This document shows, one piece after another, positions 1-6,844 of a stretch of 7,796 nucleotides of DNA. The stretch spans positions 1 to 7,796 of the forward strand of contig CAJCBN010000018.1 of NCBI GenBank assembly GCA_903960645.1, written 5' to 3'. Below the pieces are notes generated by a model. That model was not told where the DNA came from. It did no database searches and saw only the letters and a program-made list of their open reading frames with translations. A program made the position numbers and the translations under genes. Position 1 is the first letter of the stretch; each line of letters opens with the position of its first letter. The stretch comes from an uncultured Actinomycetes bacterium. GTDB lineage: Bacteria > Actinomycetota > Thermoleophilia > Gaiellales > F1-60-MAGs149.

Positions 1-380
1 GCCAGCGCGAACATCCCGCGCAGGGACCGGAGCAGCTCCGGGATCGCCGCATGGCCGCCGGCCTCGTACAGCCGCAGAACCGTCTCGGTGTCGCAGCGTG
101 TCCGCGACGGCACGCCCTGGAGCAGCGGGCCCTCCGCAAGCTCGCGGGCGTTGTAGACCTCGCCGTTGTAGACGATGCCCAGGCGCCCGTCCGACGCCCA
201 CATCGGCTGATGCCCTCCCTCCCGGTCGAGGATCGCCAGTCGGGTCGCGCCGAACGCGAGCTCGGGGCCGACGAACGTGCCGGCGTCATCGGGTCCACGA
301 TGCTCGATGACCTGCAGCATCCGCTCGATCAACGGCGCCGTGCGCTCAGGGTGTCCGAAGACCCCGGCGATCCCGCACAT
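1..380 (-). CDS. Asparagine synthase-type glutamine amidotransferase, N-terminal part (runs off left edge)
   Basis: Partial gene read leftwards from an ATG at 380-378; 126 codons are visible. The protein begins MCGIAGVFG, the hallmark of class II (Ntn) glutamine amidotransferases, where Cys2 becomes the N-terminal nucleophile that releases ammonia from glutamine. Further family residues are in order: HRGPDD at 27-32, Arg47 in TRLAILD, YNGEVYN at 71-77 (the Asn-Gly-Glu oxyanion/glutamine site), CDTE at 96-99 with the glutamine-binding Asp97, and RGMFAL at 121-126. This is the AsnB/PurF-like domain of asparagine synthetases; the ATP-dependent synthetase domain that would name the acceptor lies outside the window. 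A purine-rich AGAGG stretch five bases before the ATG serves as ribosome binding site. It is divergent from a peptide-export operon, so it could amidate a peptide or another carboxylate instead of making free asparagine (inference). The intact Cys2 argues against a typical lasso-peptide cyclase, whose glutaminase domain is degenerate. Confidence 0.93.
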   Translation of the reverse strand, partial: MCGIAGVFGHPERTAPLIERMLQVIEHRGPDDAGTFVGPELAFGATRLAILDREGGHQPMWASDGRLGIVYNGEVYNARELAEGPLLQGVPSRTRCDTETVLRLYEAGGHAAIPELLRSLRGMFAL

Positions 381-511
381 GCTGACCTCTCATCTCTCGT
401 GGACGTACGCGACTCGGCGCGGTGCTCCGCGTCGGGACGCCCGGAAAACCCGAACTGCGCCCCGCAGATGCCGAAGCGTAACGCACCCCCGGAGCCCGAT
501 CAGTGAGCGAT

Positions 512-544
512 TTGCGGCGATTCGCCGTGTGCCACAATCACACC
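512..544 (+). promoter_or_regulatory. Candidate promoter for leaderless transcription of the export operon
   Basis: TTGCGG at 512-517 resembles a -35 box. After 15 bases comes CACAAT at 533-538, preceded by TGC at 530-532, which gives an extended -10 (TGN) arrangement. Six bases separate the -10 from the GTG at 545, so transcription could begin at or next to that codon and yield a leaderless mRNA, which is common in actinobacteria. There is no Shine-Dalgarno sequence before GTG 545, which fits. The spacer is short and the -10 matches only 4 of 6 positions, so this is tentative. Confidence 0.3.
515..527. promoter_or_regulatory. 13-bp perfect palindrome in promoter spacer (possible operator)
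   Basis: CGGCGA-T-TCGCCG is a perfect inverted repeat with 6-base arms around one central base. It lies between the proposed -35 and -10 elements of the export operon, where a dimeric repressor would block RNA polymerase. No regulator gene is visible in the window. The alternative is a chance palindrome in GC-rich DNA, or coding sequence if translation starts at GTG 503. Confidence 0.3.
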
Positions 545-1340
545 GTGGCCGTATCGGAGAAAGCAGCGACGAGTCCCGCCGACGAGATCTCCGCGCGTCT
601 CCCCGTCACCGACCGCCGCGGGTGGGCGCTGCTGGCCGCGACGGCTCTGCTCGTCCTTGCCGGGCTCCTCTGGGCCGTGTTCGGAAGCGCCCCCGAAACC
701 GTCTCAGGGGCGGGCATGATCGTGCCCGCCAGCGGCTTCAGCGACGAGGGCACATCCGTCATCGGCAGCGTCACCCAGATCCTGGTGCGTCCCGGCGATG
801 TGGTCGAGCAGGGGGCAGCCGATCGCCACGGTGGGGGTCAAGGACGGCACGACCGAGCAGGTCCGCGCGTCCGTTGACGGCATCGTTGCCAGCGTCGTGG
901 CGCGGCAGGGCGGCACCACGCAGCCCGGCACTCCGCTGCTGATCATCGATCCGACGACCCCCGACATCGCCATCGGCTTCCTGCCGGCCGTTCAGGGCGG
1001 AAAGGTTCGTGTGGGCATGCCCGCCCTGGTGGCTGTGTCGTCCTTCCCGGAGGCTCAGTACGGCTACATCTCCGGCACCGTCCAAGACGTCGGTCGGCTG
1101 CCCGCGACCATCGAGCGCATCAAGCTGCTCGTCGGTGGCAACGATCAGCTGCCCGAGCTCGTCACCGCCGACGGCCCAGTCCTCGAGGTCGCCGTAGCCC
1201 TCGATGCCGATGCCGAAACACCGTCCGGCTACGTCTGGACCATTGGCCGAGGACCGGACGCGGAGGTACCGACCGGCAAGCTCGTATCTGTCTCGGTCGT
1301 GCTGTCCGACCGCAGTCCACTGGAGCAGATGACGGAGTGA
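545..1340 (+). pseudogene. HlyD-family / NHLM-type secretion adaptor, interrupted by a +1 frameshift
   Basis: Two adjacent frames together encode one membrane-fusion adaptor of about 264 residues, typical for NHLM bacteriocin-system secretion proteins. The first frame carries a cytoplasmic N-terminus, one membrane segment (about residues 27-46, GWALLAATALLVLAGLLWAV) and the first half of a lipoyl-like hairpin (VRPGDVVEQG, residues 81-90). The second frame resumes at once with QPIATVGV and continues through the second lipoyl half (VDGIVASVVARQGG), a beta-barrel region, and a C-terminus ending near RSPLEQMTE. The break is a G5 run at 811-815; with four Gs the frames join. As written, translation stops at 877. 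GTG 545 was chosen because the protein then starts like its family and a leaderless promoter fits; GTG 503 with GGAG at 491-494 is the alternative. The stop overlaps the next gene's start. The adaptor would link the two ABC proteins to peptide release outside the membrane. Recent mutation or a homopolymer sequencing error are both possible; the clean coding on both sides favours error or very recent loss. Confidence 0.85.
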
Positions 1341-3064
1341 ACCAGGAAGCGAGCACCGCGCGCCAGTTGGCGGTGATCCGAACGCTGATGGCACACAACC
1401 CAAAGGCGTACGTCTACATCGCCTTGGCCGCTGCACTCGCGACGGTTCCGAGTGTCGTGATTCCCCTCCTCGAGCGGGCCTTCGTCGACCAGTACCTCGC
1501 CTCTGGCAATCAGCAGTGGAGCACTCCGGTGGTGATCGGCATGGTTGCGGCCGCCTCGCTGATCGCCGCGGTCACGCTGCTGCAGTACCGAACCCTCTCG
1601 TGGTTGACCATCCGGATCGGCGCGACTGCGTCGACACGGCTCGTGTGGCGGATCCTCCGACTCCCGGTACCGACGATCGAACGCTGGGGCGCCGGGGACC
1701 TCGCGGCTCGAGCCGGTGCACTGCAGTACTACTCCTTGCTGAGCGGGCTGTTCATTCCCATGGCCTTGAAGGACATCGTCGCCATCGTGATCTTCACGAT
1801 CGTCGTGGCAACCCTGAACTGGGTGCTGGCACTCGTGGGTCTGGCGACCGTCGTCGGTTCCGTGGTCGCCAGCACCGTCTTCCTGAGACGGCGGCGGGCC
1901 CTGCAGTCGCACGCCGATGCGACGCTCATCGCGCTCACGGCTACCACCACCAACGCCGTCGACTCGATCGAGACGATCAAGGCCGCGGGCTGGGAGCCAT
2001 GGGTCTTCGACCGCTGGAGCCAGCGCCGATCGGAGACCATCGACGCCTGGTCGACCCTCGCCATGGACGGCCAGCGCCTCGGCCTCGTCCCCACCCTCAC
2101 GTACACGTTCGGACTGGGACTCACCCTTGCCGCGGGCTCGCTGCTCGTACTCGCCGGCGACCTGTCGCTGGGCACCCTCGCCGCGGCCCAGACCCTGTTG
2201 CTCGCTATCTTCGTGCTCACCCGGCAACTCGTCACCATCGGCACCCTGATCGAGTGGGTCGGCAGCATCCAGCACCAGGCCGACACCGTTGCGATCCTCG
2301 ACCTCGATCCGGAGGTCACCTCGACGGGCGCGCAGCACGTGCGTCCGGACGGGCCGCTGGAGCTCGAGCTGCGCGGTGTGACCTTCGGCTACGAAGACGA
2401 CGACCCGCCCTTGATGTCGGACCTGGACCTGCGCGTCCCGGCCGGCTCGTGGGTGGCCGTGGTCGGGTCCAGTGGCAGTGGCAAGTCCACCCTCGCGCGA
2501 CTCGCGATCGGCGAGCTGCAGCCGTGGCAGGGGTCGGTCATCCTCGACGGCAGCCCCCGCCTCGACCTCGCTCGGCAGGAGCGAGCGCTGCGCGTCGGCT
2601 ACGTGCCCCAGCACCCCGTGCTCATGCCGGGCACGATCGCCGAGAACATCACGATGTTCGATCCGACGGTGCCGGCGGAGTCAATCCGCCGCGCGCTCGT
2701 CGACGCCTGCGTCCTTGACGTGATCGAGGCACGTGCGGATGGACTCGAGGAGCGCGTGACGTCGACGGGGCATGGCTTCAGCGGCGGTGAGCTGCAACGG
2801 CTTGCGATCGCGCGTGCGCTCGTGCGAGATCCCGGACTGCTCATCCTTGACGAGGCGACCAGCGCACTGGACCCGATTACGGAGTTCGAGATGAGTCGGA
2901 TCCTGCGGGAACGAGCCTGCACCTGCCTCATCGTCGCGCACCGGCTGAGCAGCGTGCGCGATGCCGATCACATCATCGTCATGGAGCGCGGCAGCATCGC
3001 GCAGCAGGGCTCGTTTGCCGAGCTGCGACTCAGCGGCTACTTCGCGGAGCTCGCACATGGCTGA
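1337..3064 (+). CDS. NHLM-type ABC transporter permease/ATPase, subunit 1, lacking the C39 peptidase domain
   Basis: A 575-residue ABC half-transporter. Six predicted membrane segments lie at about 23-43, 64-83, 143-160, 161-182, 250-272 and 276-300, followed by a complete nucleotide-binding domain: Walker A GSSGSGKST at 377-385, Q-loop Gln425, signature FSGGE at 481-485, Walker B LLILDE at 501-506 with catalytic Glu506, D-loop SALD at 509-512 and switch His535. It should be ATP-competent and export-type, probably pairing with the next gene's product. NHLM peptidase/permease/ATPase proteins are usually about 700 residues with an N-terminal C39 cysteine protease that removes the leader after Gly-Gly; here the chain starts almost directly at the first membrane helix, so that domain is absent. 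The GTG start at 1337 overlaps the adaptor stop codon, indicating translational coupling; an in-frame ATG at 1388 is a weaker alternative that would leave only a few residues before the first membrane helix. Confidence 0.92.
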   Translation: MNQEASTARQLAVIRTLMAHNPKAYVYIALAAALATVPSVVIPLLERAFVDQYLASGNQQWSTPVVIGMVAAASLIAAVTLLQYRTLSWLTIRIGATASTRLVWRILRLPVPTIERWGAGDLAARAGALQYYSLLSGLFIPMALKDIVAIVIFTIVVATLNWVLALVGLATVVGSVVASTVFLRRRRALQSHADATLIALTATTTNAVDSIETIKAAGWEPWVFDRWSQRRSETIDAWSTLAMDGQRLGLVPTLTYTFGLGLTLAAGSLLVLAGDLSLGTLAAAQTLLLAIFVLTRQLVTIGTLIEWVGSIQHQADTVAILDLDPEVTSTGAQHVRPDGPLELELRGVTFGYEDDDPPLMSDLDLRVPAGSWVAVVGSSGSGKSTLARLAIGELQPWQGSVILDGSPRLDLARQERALRVGYVPQHPVLMPGTIAENITMFDPTVPAESIRRALVDACVLDVIEARADGLEERVTSTGHGFSGGELQRLAIARALVRDPGLLILDEATSALDPITEFEMSRILRERACTCLIVAHRLSSVRDADHIIVMERGSIAQQGSFAELRLSGYFAELAHG

Positions 3065-5225
3065 CCGTGACGCTCCGCCGCCGAAGGGCCCACCTGAGCA
3101 AGTCGATGTCCTCGGCGAGGTCGTGTCCAGCCTGACCGCGCCGCACGGATCACCCACCCTCGACGCGGCTCCGCGTGCGGATCCGACCGCGGATGCGCTC
3201 GCAGTCGTCGGCGCGGCGCTGGACCACCCCGCGATCGACCCAATCGACTCCGACACGCTCACCCTGGAGCAGGGCACGAGCGCCGCCTCAGGCTGGATGT
3301 CCTGGCGCGTGCAGCTCACGGGCCGCTGGTTCGACAATCTCTCCGTGCCGTTGCTCGTCCGCAAGGACGCTGCCCCGGCTGCGATCGTCCCGGACGGCAC
3401 GCGCTCACTGATCATTGATGGCGGGACCCGTGCCACGCGCCGGCTGCGGCGGCGTGAGGCCGAGGACCTGGAGCCGGAGGCGGTCGCCTTTGCCGTTGAC
3501 CTCCCGGAGACGACCCGATGGTGGTCCCTCATCTCATGGTCGCTGCGCCGACAGCGGCCCGCACTGCGGGAGTTGATCGCCCTCGCCATCGTGACCGGCC
3601 TCGGATCTCTGGTGCTGCCGATCACCACGGGGGCCGTGTTCGGAACAGCCCTGCCGCTGGGCCGCTTGGATCTGCTGCTCATCTTGCTGGGGACCTTTGC
3701 GCTCGCGAGCATCGGGCTGGCGCTGCTCGCGCTGCAGCGCGGGCGGATCGTGGTGCGCATCCTCGATCGCGTGGACCTCACCTTGGGGGCTGGCGTCACG
3801 GCACGGATGCTGCGGCTGAAGACGGGATTCTTCGCATCCCGGACCGTAGGTGACATCGCCAACCGCGCGCTGGCCGTCGACACGGCGCGCAGGTGGATCG
3901 ACGATGCCGTCGTCTCCTTGATGCTGACGTCCGTCTTCGGCCTCGTCAGCATCGGCTACCTGATCGCCGTCGATGCCGCCTCCGCACTCATCGCCGCCGG
4001 CACCGTCGCCGCCGTGCTCGCGGCGTCCGTCACCGTCCATGTGCACGGACGCCGGCTCTTGCTGCCGCTGCTCGACCGACGCAGCGAGACGGATGCGCTG
4101 CTCCTGTCGATCCTCGCCAACATCGTGTCCTGGCGGTCGGGGGCGGCAGAGGATCGTGCGTTGGCGCGCTGGGCCCGTGCACAGCAGGCGAGCACGCAGG
4201 CGATGCGCGCCCGACTGCGCGCGGTGTCGCTCAGCACCCCCATCGAGGTTGCCGCTCCGACCGCCGTGCTGGCCGCATTCATCGTGTCTGTCGTGCTCTT
4301 TCCCAGTGGCGCAATGAGTCCCGGCTCGGCGAGCGCGCCCGGGACGTTCCTCGCCATGTACGCCGCCCTCGCGCAGGTGACGATCGCGATGATCGCGCTC
4401 ACCAGCAACCTCCTGTACCTCTCGGAGTACGGCCCGCAGCTCTCGCGCATCGAGCCGATTCTCACCAGCCCGACCGAGCGCAACCGCACACCACCTGCGG
4501 CCCTCCGAGGCGCGGTTGCCTTCCACGATGTGCACTTCGGCTACCGCCGGGATCGCACACCGCTGCTCGCCGGCGTATCGTTCGCCGTTGAGCCCGGGGA
4601 GTTCGTCGCCCTCGTCGGGCCGTCCGGCGGCGGGAAGTCGACCCTGATCCGTCTGCTGCTCGGATTCGAGGAGCCCTGGTCGGGCATGGTCACCTACGAC
4701 GGATCGGACCTCTCCACCGTCGACGTCGCGTCGGTGCGCAGGCAGATGGGGATCGTCCTGCAGGCCTCGCATCCGCTCGGTGCCACGGTCCGCGATTGCA
4801 TCTGCGGTCCCCGCCACCTCGACGATGATGCTCTCGCCGCGATCGTCGAGCGCGCGGGACTCGCAGACGATCTCGCTCGACTGCCGCTCGGTCTGGACAC
4901 CCCGGTCGGTGACGGCGGCTTGGGACTCAGTGGTGGCCAGCGGCAGCGCGTGATGATCGCCGCGGCGATCGTCGGGGATCCGGCGATCCTCCTGCTCGAC
5001 GAGGCCACGAGTGCGTTGGACAACGCGACGCAGTCCGTCGTCATGCGCACCATCCTGAAGTCCTCGGCCACGCGCATCGTCATCGCGCACCGCCTGTCGA
5101 CGATCCGCCAGGCCGATCGGGTCCTCGTCATCGCCGACGGCGCCATCGTGGAGTCCGGCTCGCCAACGGAGCTGCTGGAAGCTGGCGGCCTGTTCTCCAA
5201 GCTGGCCGCGCGGCAGGAGCAGTGA
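3057..5225 (+). CDS. NHLM-type ABC transporter permease/ATPase, subunit 2, with long N-terminal extension
   Basis: A 722-residue ABC half-transporter. Residues 1-160 are a soluble extension with no recognised catalytic motif, as is usual for the second NHLM ABC protein, which is normally near 690 residues. Membrane segments follow at about 170-190, 204-226, 284-305, 308-328, 397-416 and 430-455. The ATPase domain is complete: Walker A GPSGGGKST at 521-529, Q-loop Gln569, signature LSGGQ at 624-628, Walker B AILLLDE at 643-649 with Glu649, and switch His678. It likely forms a heterodimer with the preceding protein and exports a modified peptide. ATG 3057 was chosen because GGAG at 3046-3049 lies seven bases upstream and it overlaps the preceding gene by 8 bases; the frame is open further upstream to 2961, but that would sit deep inside the upstream gene. 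A CxC pair at 581-583, between Q-loop and signature, is unusual but of unknown meaning. Confidence 0.92.
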   Translation: MADRDAPPPKGPPEQVDVLGEVVSSLTAPHGSPTLDAAPRADPTADALAVVGAALDHPAIDPIDSDTLTLEQGTSAASGWMSWRVQLTGRWFDNLSVPLLVRKDAAPAAIVPDGTRSLIIDGGTRATRRLRRREAEDLEPEAVAFAVDLPETTRWWSLISWSLRRQRPALRELIALAIVTGLGSLVLPITTGAVFGTALPLGRLDLLLILLGTFALASIGLALLALQRGRIVVRILDRVDLTLGAGVTARMLRLKTGFFASRTVGDIANRALAVDTARRWIDDAVVSLMLTSVFGLVSIGYLIAVDAASALIAAGTVAAVLAASVTVHVHGRRLLLPLLDRRSETDALLLSILANIVSWRSGAAEDRALARWARAQQASTQAMRARLRAVSLSTPIEVAAPTAVLAAFIVSVVLFPSGAMSPGSASAPGTFLAMYAALAQVTIAMIALTSNLLYLSEYGPQLSRIEPILTSPTERNRTPPAALRGAVAFHDVHFGYRRDRTPLLAGVSFAVEPGEFVALVGPSGGGKSTLIRLLLGFEEPWSGMVTYDGSDLSTVDVASVRRQMGIVLQASHPLGATVRDCICGPRHLDDDALAAIVERAGLADDLARLPLGLDTPVGDGGLGLSGGQRQRVMIAAAIVGDPAILLLDEATSALDNATQSVVMRTILKSSATRIVIAHRLSTIRQADRVLVIADGAIVESGSPTELLEAGGLFSKLAARQEQ

Positions 5226-5226
5226 C

Positions 5227-6018
5227 ATGAGCGCCGCCGCTGCCGAGCAAGCCCTCGCCGACTACGCCGCCGAGCCCGGGCGGTCCGCGCTCGTGAGAGT
5301 CAGCGTGGATGGTCGCGTCTGGGAAGGGGGCGTCGCAGCGGATGCCGTGCACCCCGCGGCCAGCCTGCTCAAGCTCGCAGTGGCGATCGCGGCCGAAGAG
5401 GCTGTCGCCCACGGATCGCTGGATGCGACCCGTCGGATCCCTATCGCCGAGCTCGGCGCCACACCGGCGGACCGATCGGTCCTGGACCTGCTCGACCCCG
5501 CGCGGGATGTCAGCGTCGCTGAGCTACTCGGGCTGATGCTCGGCTCCAGCGACAACCCCTGCACCCGGTGGCTCGTCGAGCTGGTCGGCCTGCCGCAGAT
5601 CGCGGACGTCGTAGCGCGGCTCGAGTGTGCCAAGACCACGATCGACGCAGACGCCGAGTTCGGCGTCCGCGGCACGACGACGTGCCGCGATGCCCTCACC
5701 CTGCTCGCAGCGGCGAGCGACCCCGTGCGCCACCCCGCGTCGGCCCGGGCGCTACGGCATTCGATCCGCAACTCGCGCATCCCCCTCGGCGCCACCGAGG
5801 GAGACATTCAGATCGCGCATAAGACAGGCACCCTCGCCGGCGTGGCCCACGACGTCGCCGTGCTCGAGTGCGCCGGCGGCACAGCGCAGATCGCCTTCCT
5901 GACGCAGGACCAGCACGACACGCTCGTCACCGGCTACGCGATGGGGCTTTGTACGCGTCAGGTGCTCACGGCGTGGGGATTGTCGGTACGGACGACAACG
6001 TCGGTCGCGGGCGGATGA
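5227..6018 (+). CDS. Serine hydrolase of the class A beta-lactamase / PBP-like fold, apparently cytoplasmic
   Basis: A 263-residue protein with the three active-site motifs of penicillin-recognising enzymes in correct order and spacing: SxxK as SLLK at 46-49 (Ser46 nucleophile), SDN at 108-110, and KTG at 199-201 within HKTGTLAGVAHDV, a form typical of the Beta-lactamase2 family. The omega-loop region (about 134-152) is short and shows no ExxLN motif, so the deacylating Glu166 of true class A beta-lactamases appears missing; antibiotic hydrolysis is therefore doubtful. There is no signal peptide or membrane helix, unlike most PBPs and beta-lactamases, which work outside the membrane. The ATG follows the transporter stop by one base and has AGGAG seven bases upstream, so it is co-translated with the exporter. 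Candidate roles, all inferred, are peptide tailoring, leader removal, cyclisation (PBP-like thioesterases are known in nonribosomal peptide pathways), or hydrolysis of an internalised product. The fold assignment is firm; the function is not. Confidence 0.85.
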   Translation: MSAAAAEQALADYAAEPGRSALVRVSVDGRVWEGGVAADAVHPAASLLKLAVAIAAEEAVAHGSLDATRRIPIAELGATPADRSVLDLLDPARDVSVAELLGLMLGSSDNPCTRWLVELVGLPQIADVVARLECAKTTIDADAEFGVRGTTTCRDALTLLAAASDPVRHPASARALRHSIRNSRIPLGATEGDIQIAHKTGTLAGVAHDVAVLECAGGTAQIAFLTQDQHDTLVTGYAMGLCTRQVLTAWGLSVRTTTSVAGG

Positions 6019-6031
6019 TGCGAGGCCGACG

Positions 6032-6739
6032 GTGAGCAGGGTCGCGACGAAGGCCGTTGGCACCCTGCTGACCTCGACCGCGGTCGTGGGCGTCACCGGC
6101 GCGGTGCTCACCGGCCGCGTGGTGCGCGCGGAGCGACGGGCGATTCTTCCGCCCGTGCTGCGCCTCCGCCCCGACGGCCAGCCCGCGATCGTCGTCTTCG
6201 GCGCGCAGACGCTCCCGACGGGCCCCAGCGACGAGCTCATCGCGCGCCTGGAGCACGCGCGGGCGCTGTTCGAGCAGGGGCTGGCCTCCACCATCGTCGT
6301 GAGCGGCGGGACCACCGTCGACGACGACGATCGTACGCTGGACGAGACCGCCGACATGACCACCTGGTTGATCGACCACGGCGTCCCAGCCGCGGCCATC
6401 GCAATCGGACGGCCCGGCGACAACACGCGTCAGACGGTGGCGACGATGGGACGGCTGACGCGCGAGCAGGGGCTGCAGCCCTGGCTCGCCGTCTCCTCGC
6501 CGTTCCACGCCCGGCGCATCCTCGACGAGGCCAAGCGCGTCGGCATCGACGTCGTGGTGTCCGGCCCCGGCGACAGCCCCGTGACATCCACACCACACAT
6601 TCGGCGCTTCCAGCTGCTGATCGAGGTTCTGGCGACGGCGTACTACGCCATGCCGCCGACGCTTACCGCCCGCACGCGGACCCCTCTCACGTCAGTGCGG
6701 CGCCGCATCGCCGAGTACCTGATTCGAAACGAGGAATAG
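6032..6739 (+). CDS. YdcF/SanA-like DUF218 protein with N-terminal membrane anchor
   Basis: A 235-residue protein. Residues 8-28 form a hydrophobic anchor or uncleaved signal, followed by a basic stretch. The body matches the DUF218 (YdcF/SanA/ElyC) pattern: AIVVFGAQ at 52-59, then a helix with SDELIARLEHA, IVVSGG at 88-93, Glu105, DHGVP at 115-119, a GDNTRQT stretch at 129-135, and SSPFHARR at 155-162 with conserved His159. Members are envelope-associated; SanA and ElyC relatives affect envelope permeability and peptidoglycan assembly, but the biochemical activity is not settled. The GTG start has GAGG at 6022-6025, six bases upstream, and lies 13 bases after the hydrolase stop, so it is probably the last gene of the export operon. 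ATGs at 6015 and 6018 near the previous stop are in another frame. A role in product tolerance is inference; it could be an unrelated passenger. Confidence 0.85.
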   Translation: MSRVATKAVGTLLTSTAVVGVTGAVLTGRVVRAERRAILPPVLRLRPDGQPAIVVFGAQTLPTGPSDELIARLEHARALFEQGLASTIVVSGGTTVDDDDRTLDETADMTTWLIDHGVPAAAIAIGRPGDNTRQTVATMGRLTREQGLQPWLAVSSPFHARRILDEAKRVGIDVVVSGPGDSPVTSTPHIRRFQLLIEVLATAYYAMPPTLTARTRTPLTSVRRRIAEYLIRNEE

Positions 6740-6844
6740 ACCCACCCGGCAGCGGGGAACACCAGACGCGCTACACCCCTCCGCCTTGGCCCCCACCCCT
6801 ATGGGCAAGCGCCCAGGCTCACCTGAGCGCCTGCACCTCGGAGG
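6740..6844. other. Convergent intergenic spacer
   Basis: This 105-base stretch separates the end of the export operon from the end of the oppositely oriented pentapeptide-repeat gene. It holds C-rich sequence and the hairpins listed separately. I see no open reading frame of interest and no RNA gene here. Confidence 0.6.
6803..6833. terminator. Possible bidirectional terminator hairpins between convergent genes
   Basis: Two adjacent inverted repeats overlap at base 6814. GGGC (6803-6806) pairs with GCCC (6811-6814) around AAGC. CAG-GCTCA (6814-6821) pairs with TGAGC-CTG (6824-6833) around CC, with a two-base bulge. The position between convergent genes suits shared termination. Neither has a T-run, and the CC loop is too tight to form without opening a pair, so this is tentative. 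Confidence 0.3.

Larger units (their letters stand above)
381..544. promoter_or_regulatory. Divergent intergenic region between amidotransferase and export operon
   Basis: About 160 bases separate the minus-strand amidotransferase start from the preferred start of the plus-strand operon, so promoters for both directions should lie here. On the plus strand the operon-proximal part holds a candidate promoter and a perfect palindrome, listed separately. I could not identify a convincing minus-strand promoter. A GGAG at 491-494 lies eight bases before a GTG at 503 that is in frame with the adaptor gene, so some of this region may be translated. A 63-codon TTG-initiated minus-strand reading frame crosses it but overlaps the amidotransferase start and has no peptide-precursor features. 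Confidence 0.5.

Noticed and set aside
51..506. Plus-strand open frame of 151 codons
   Set aside because: It is antisense to the amidotransferase, whose MCGIAG and YNGEVYN motifs on the minus strand are unmistakable. The plus frame is a GC-rich shadow.
346..537. 63-codon minus-strand frame as a possible peptide precursor
   Set aside because: It starts with TTG, overlaps the amidotransferase start, is Arg/Ser/Pro-rich and has no leader, double-glycine or core-like features.
1229..2614. 461-codon minus-strand frame opposite the first ABC gene
   Set aside because: The opposite strand carries complete ABC motifs. The minus frame has Asp/Gly/Arg-rich low-complexity composition typical of antisense frames in GC-rich genes.
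2961..3056. Upstream in-frame extension of the second ABC protein
   Set aside because: It would overlap the previous gene by about 100 bases and adds Ser/Arg-rich sequence; ATG 3057 with its GGAG is a better start.
3534..5228. 564-codon minus-strand frame opposite the second ABC gene
   Set aside because: Same reason: composition is shadow-like (Gln/Arg/Asp/Gly-rich) and no family motif is seen, while the plus strand encodes an intact transporter.
5227..6018. Beta-lactamase resistance gene
   Set aside because: The protein has no export signal and no Glu166-type ExxLN motif, and it is co-translated with an exporter, so an antibiotic-resistance label is not supported.
1..6739. Lasso peptide cluster
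   Set aside because: The AsnB-type enzyme has an intact glutaminase site, and no B1/B2 leader-binding or transglutaminase-like protease or precursor is visible. It cannot be excluded without the left flank.
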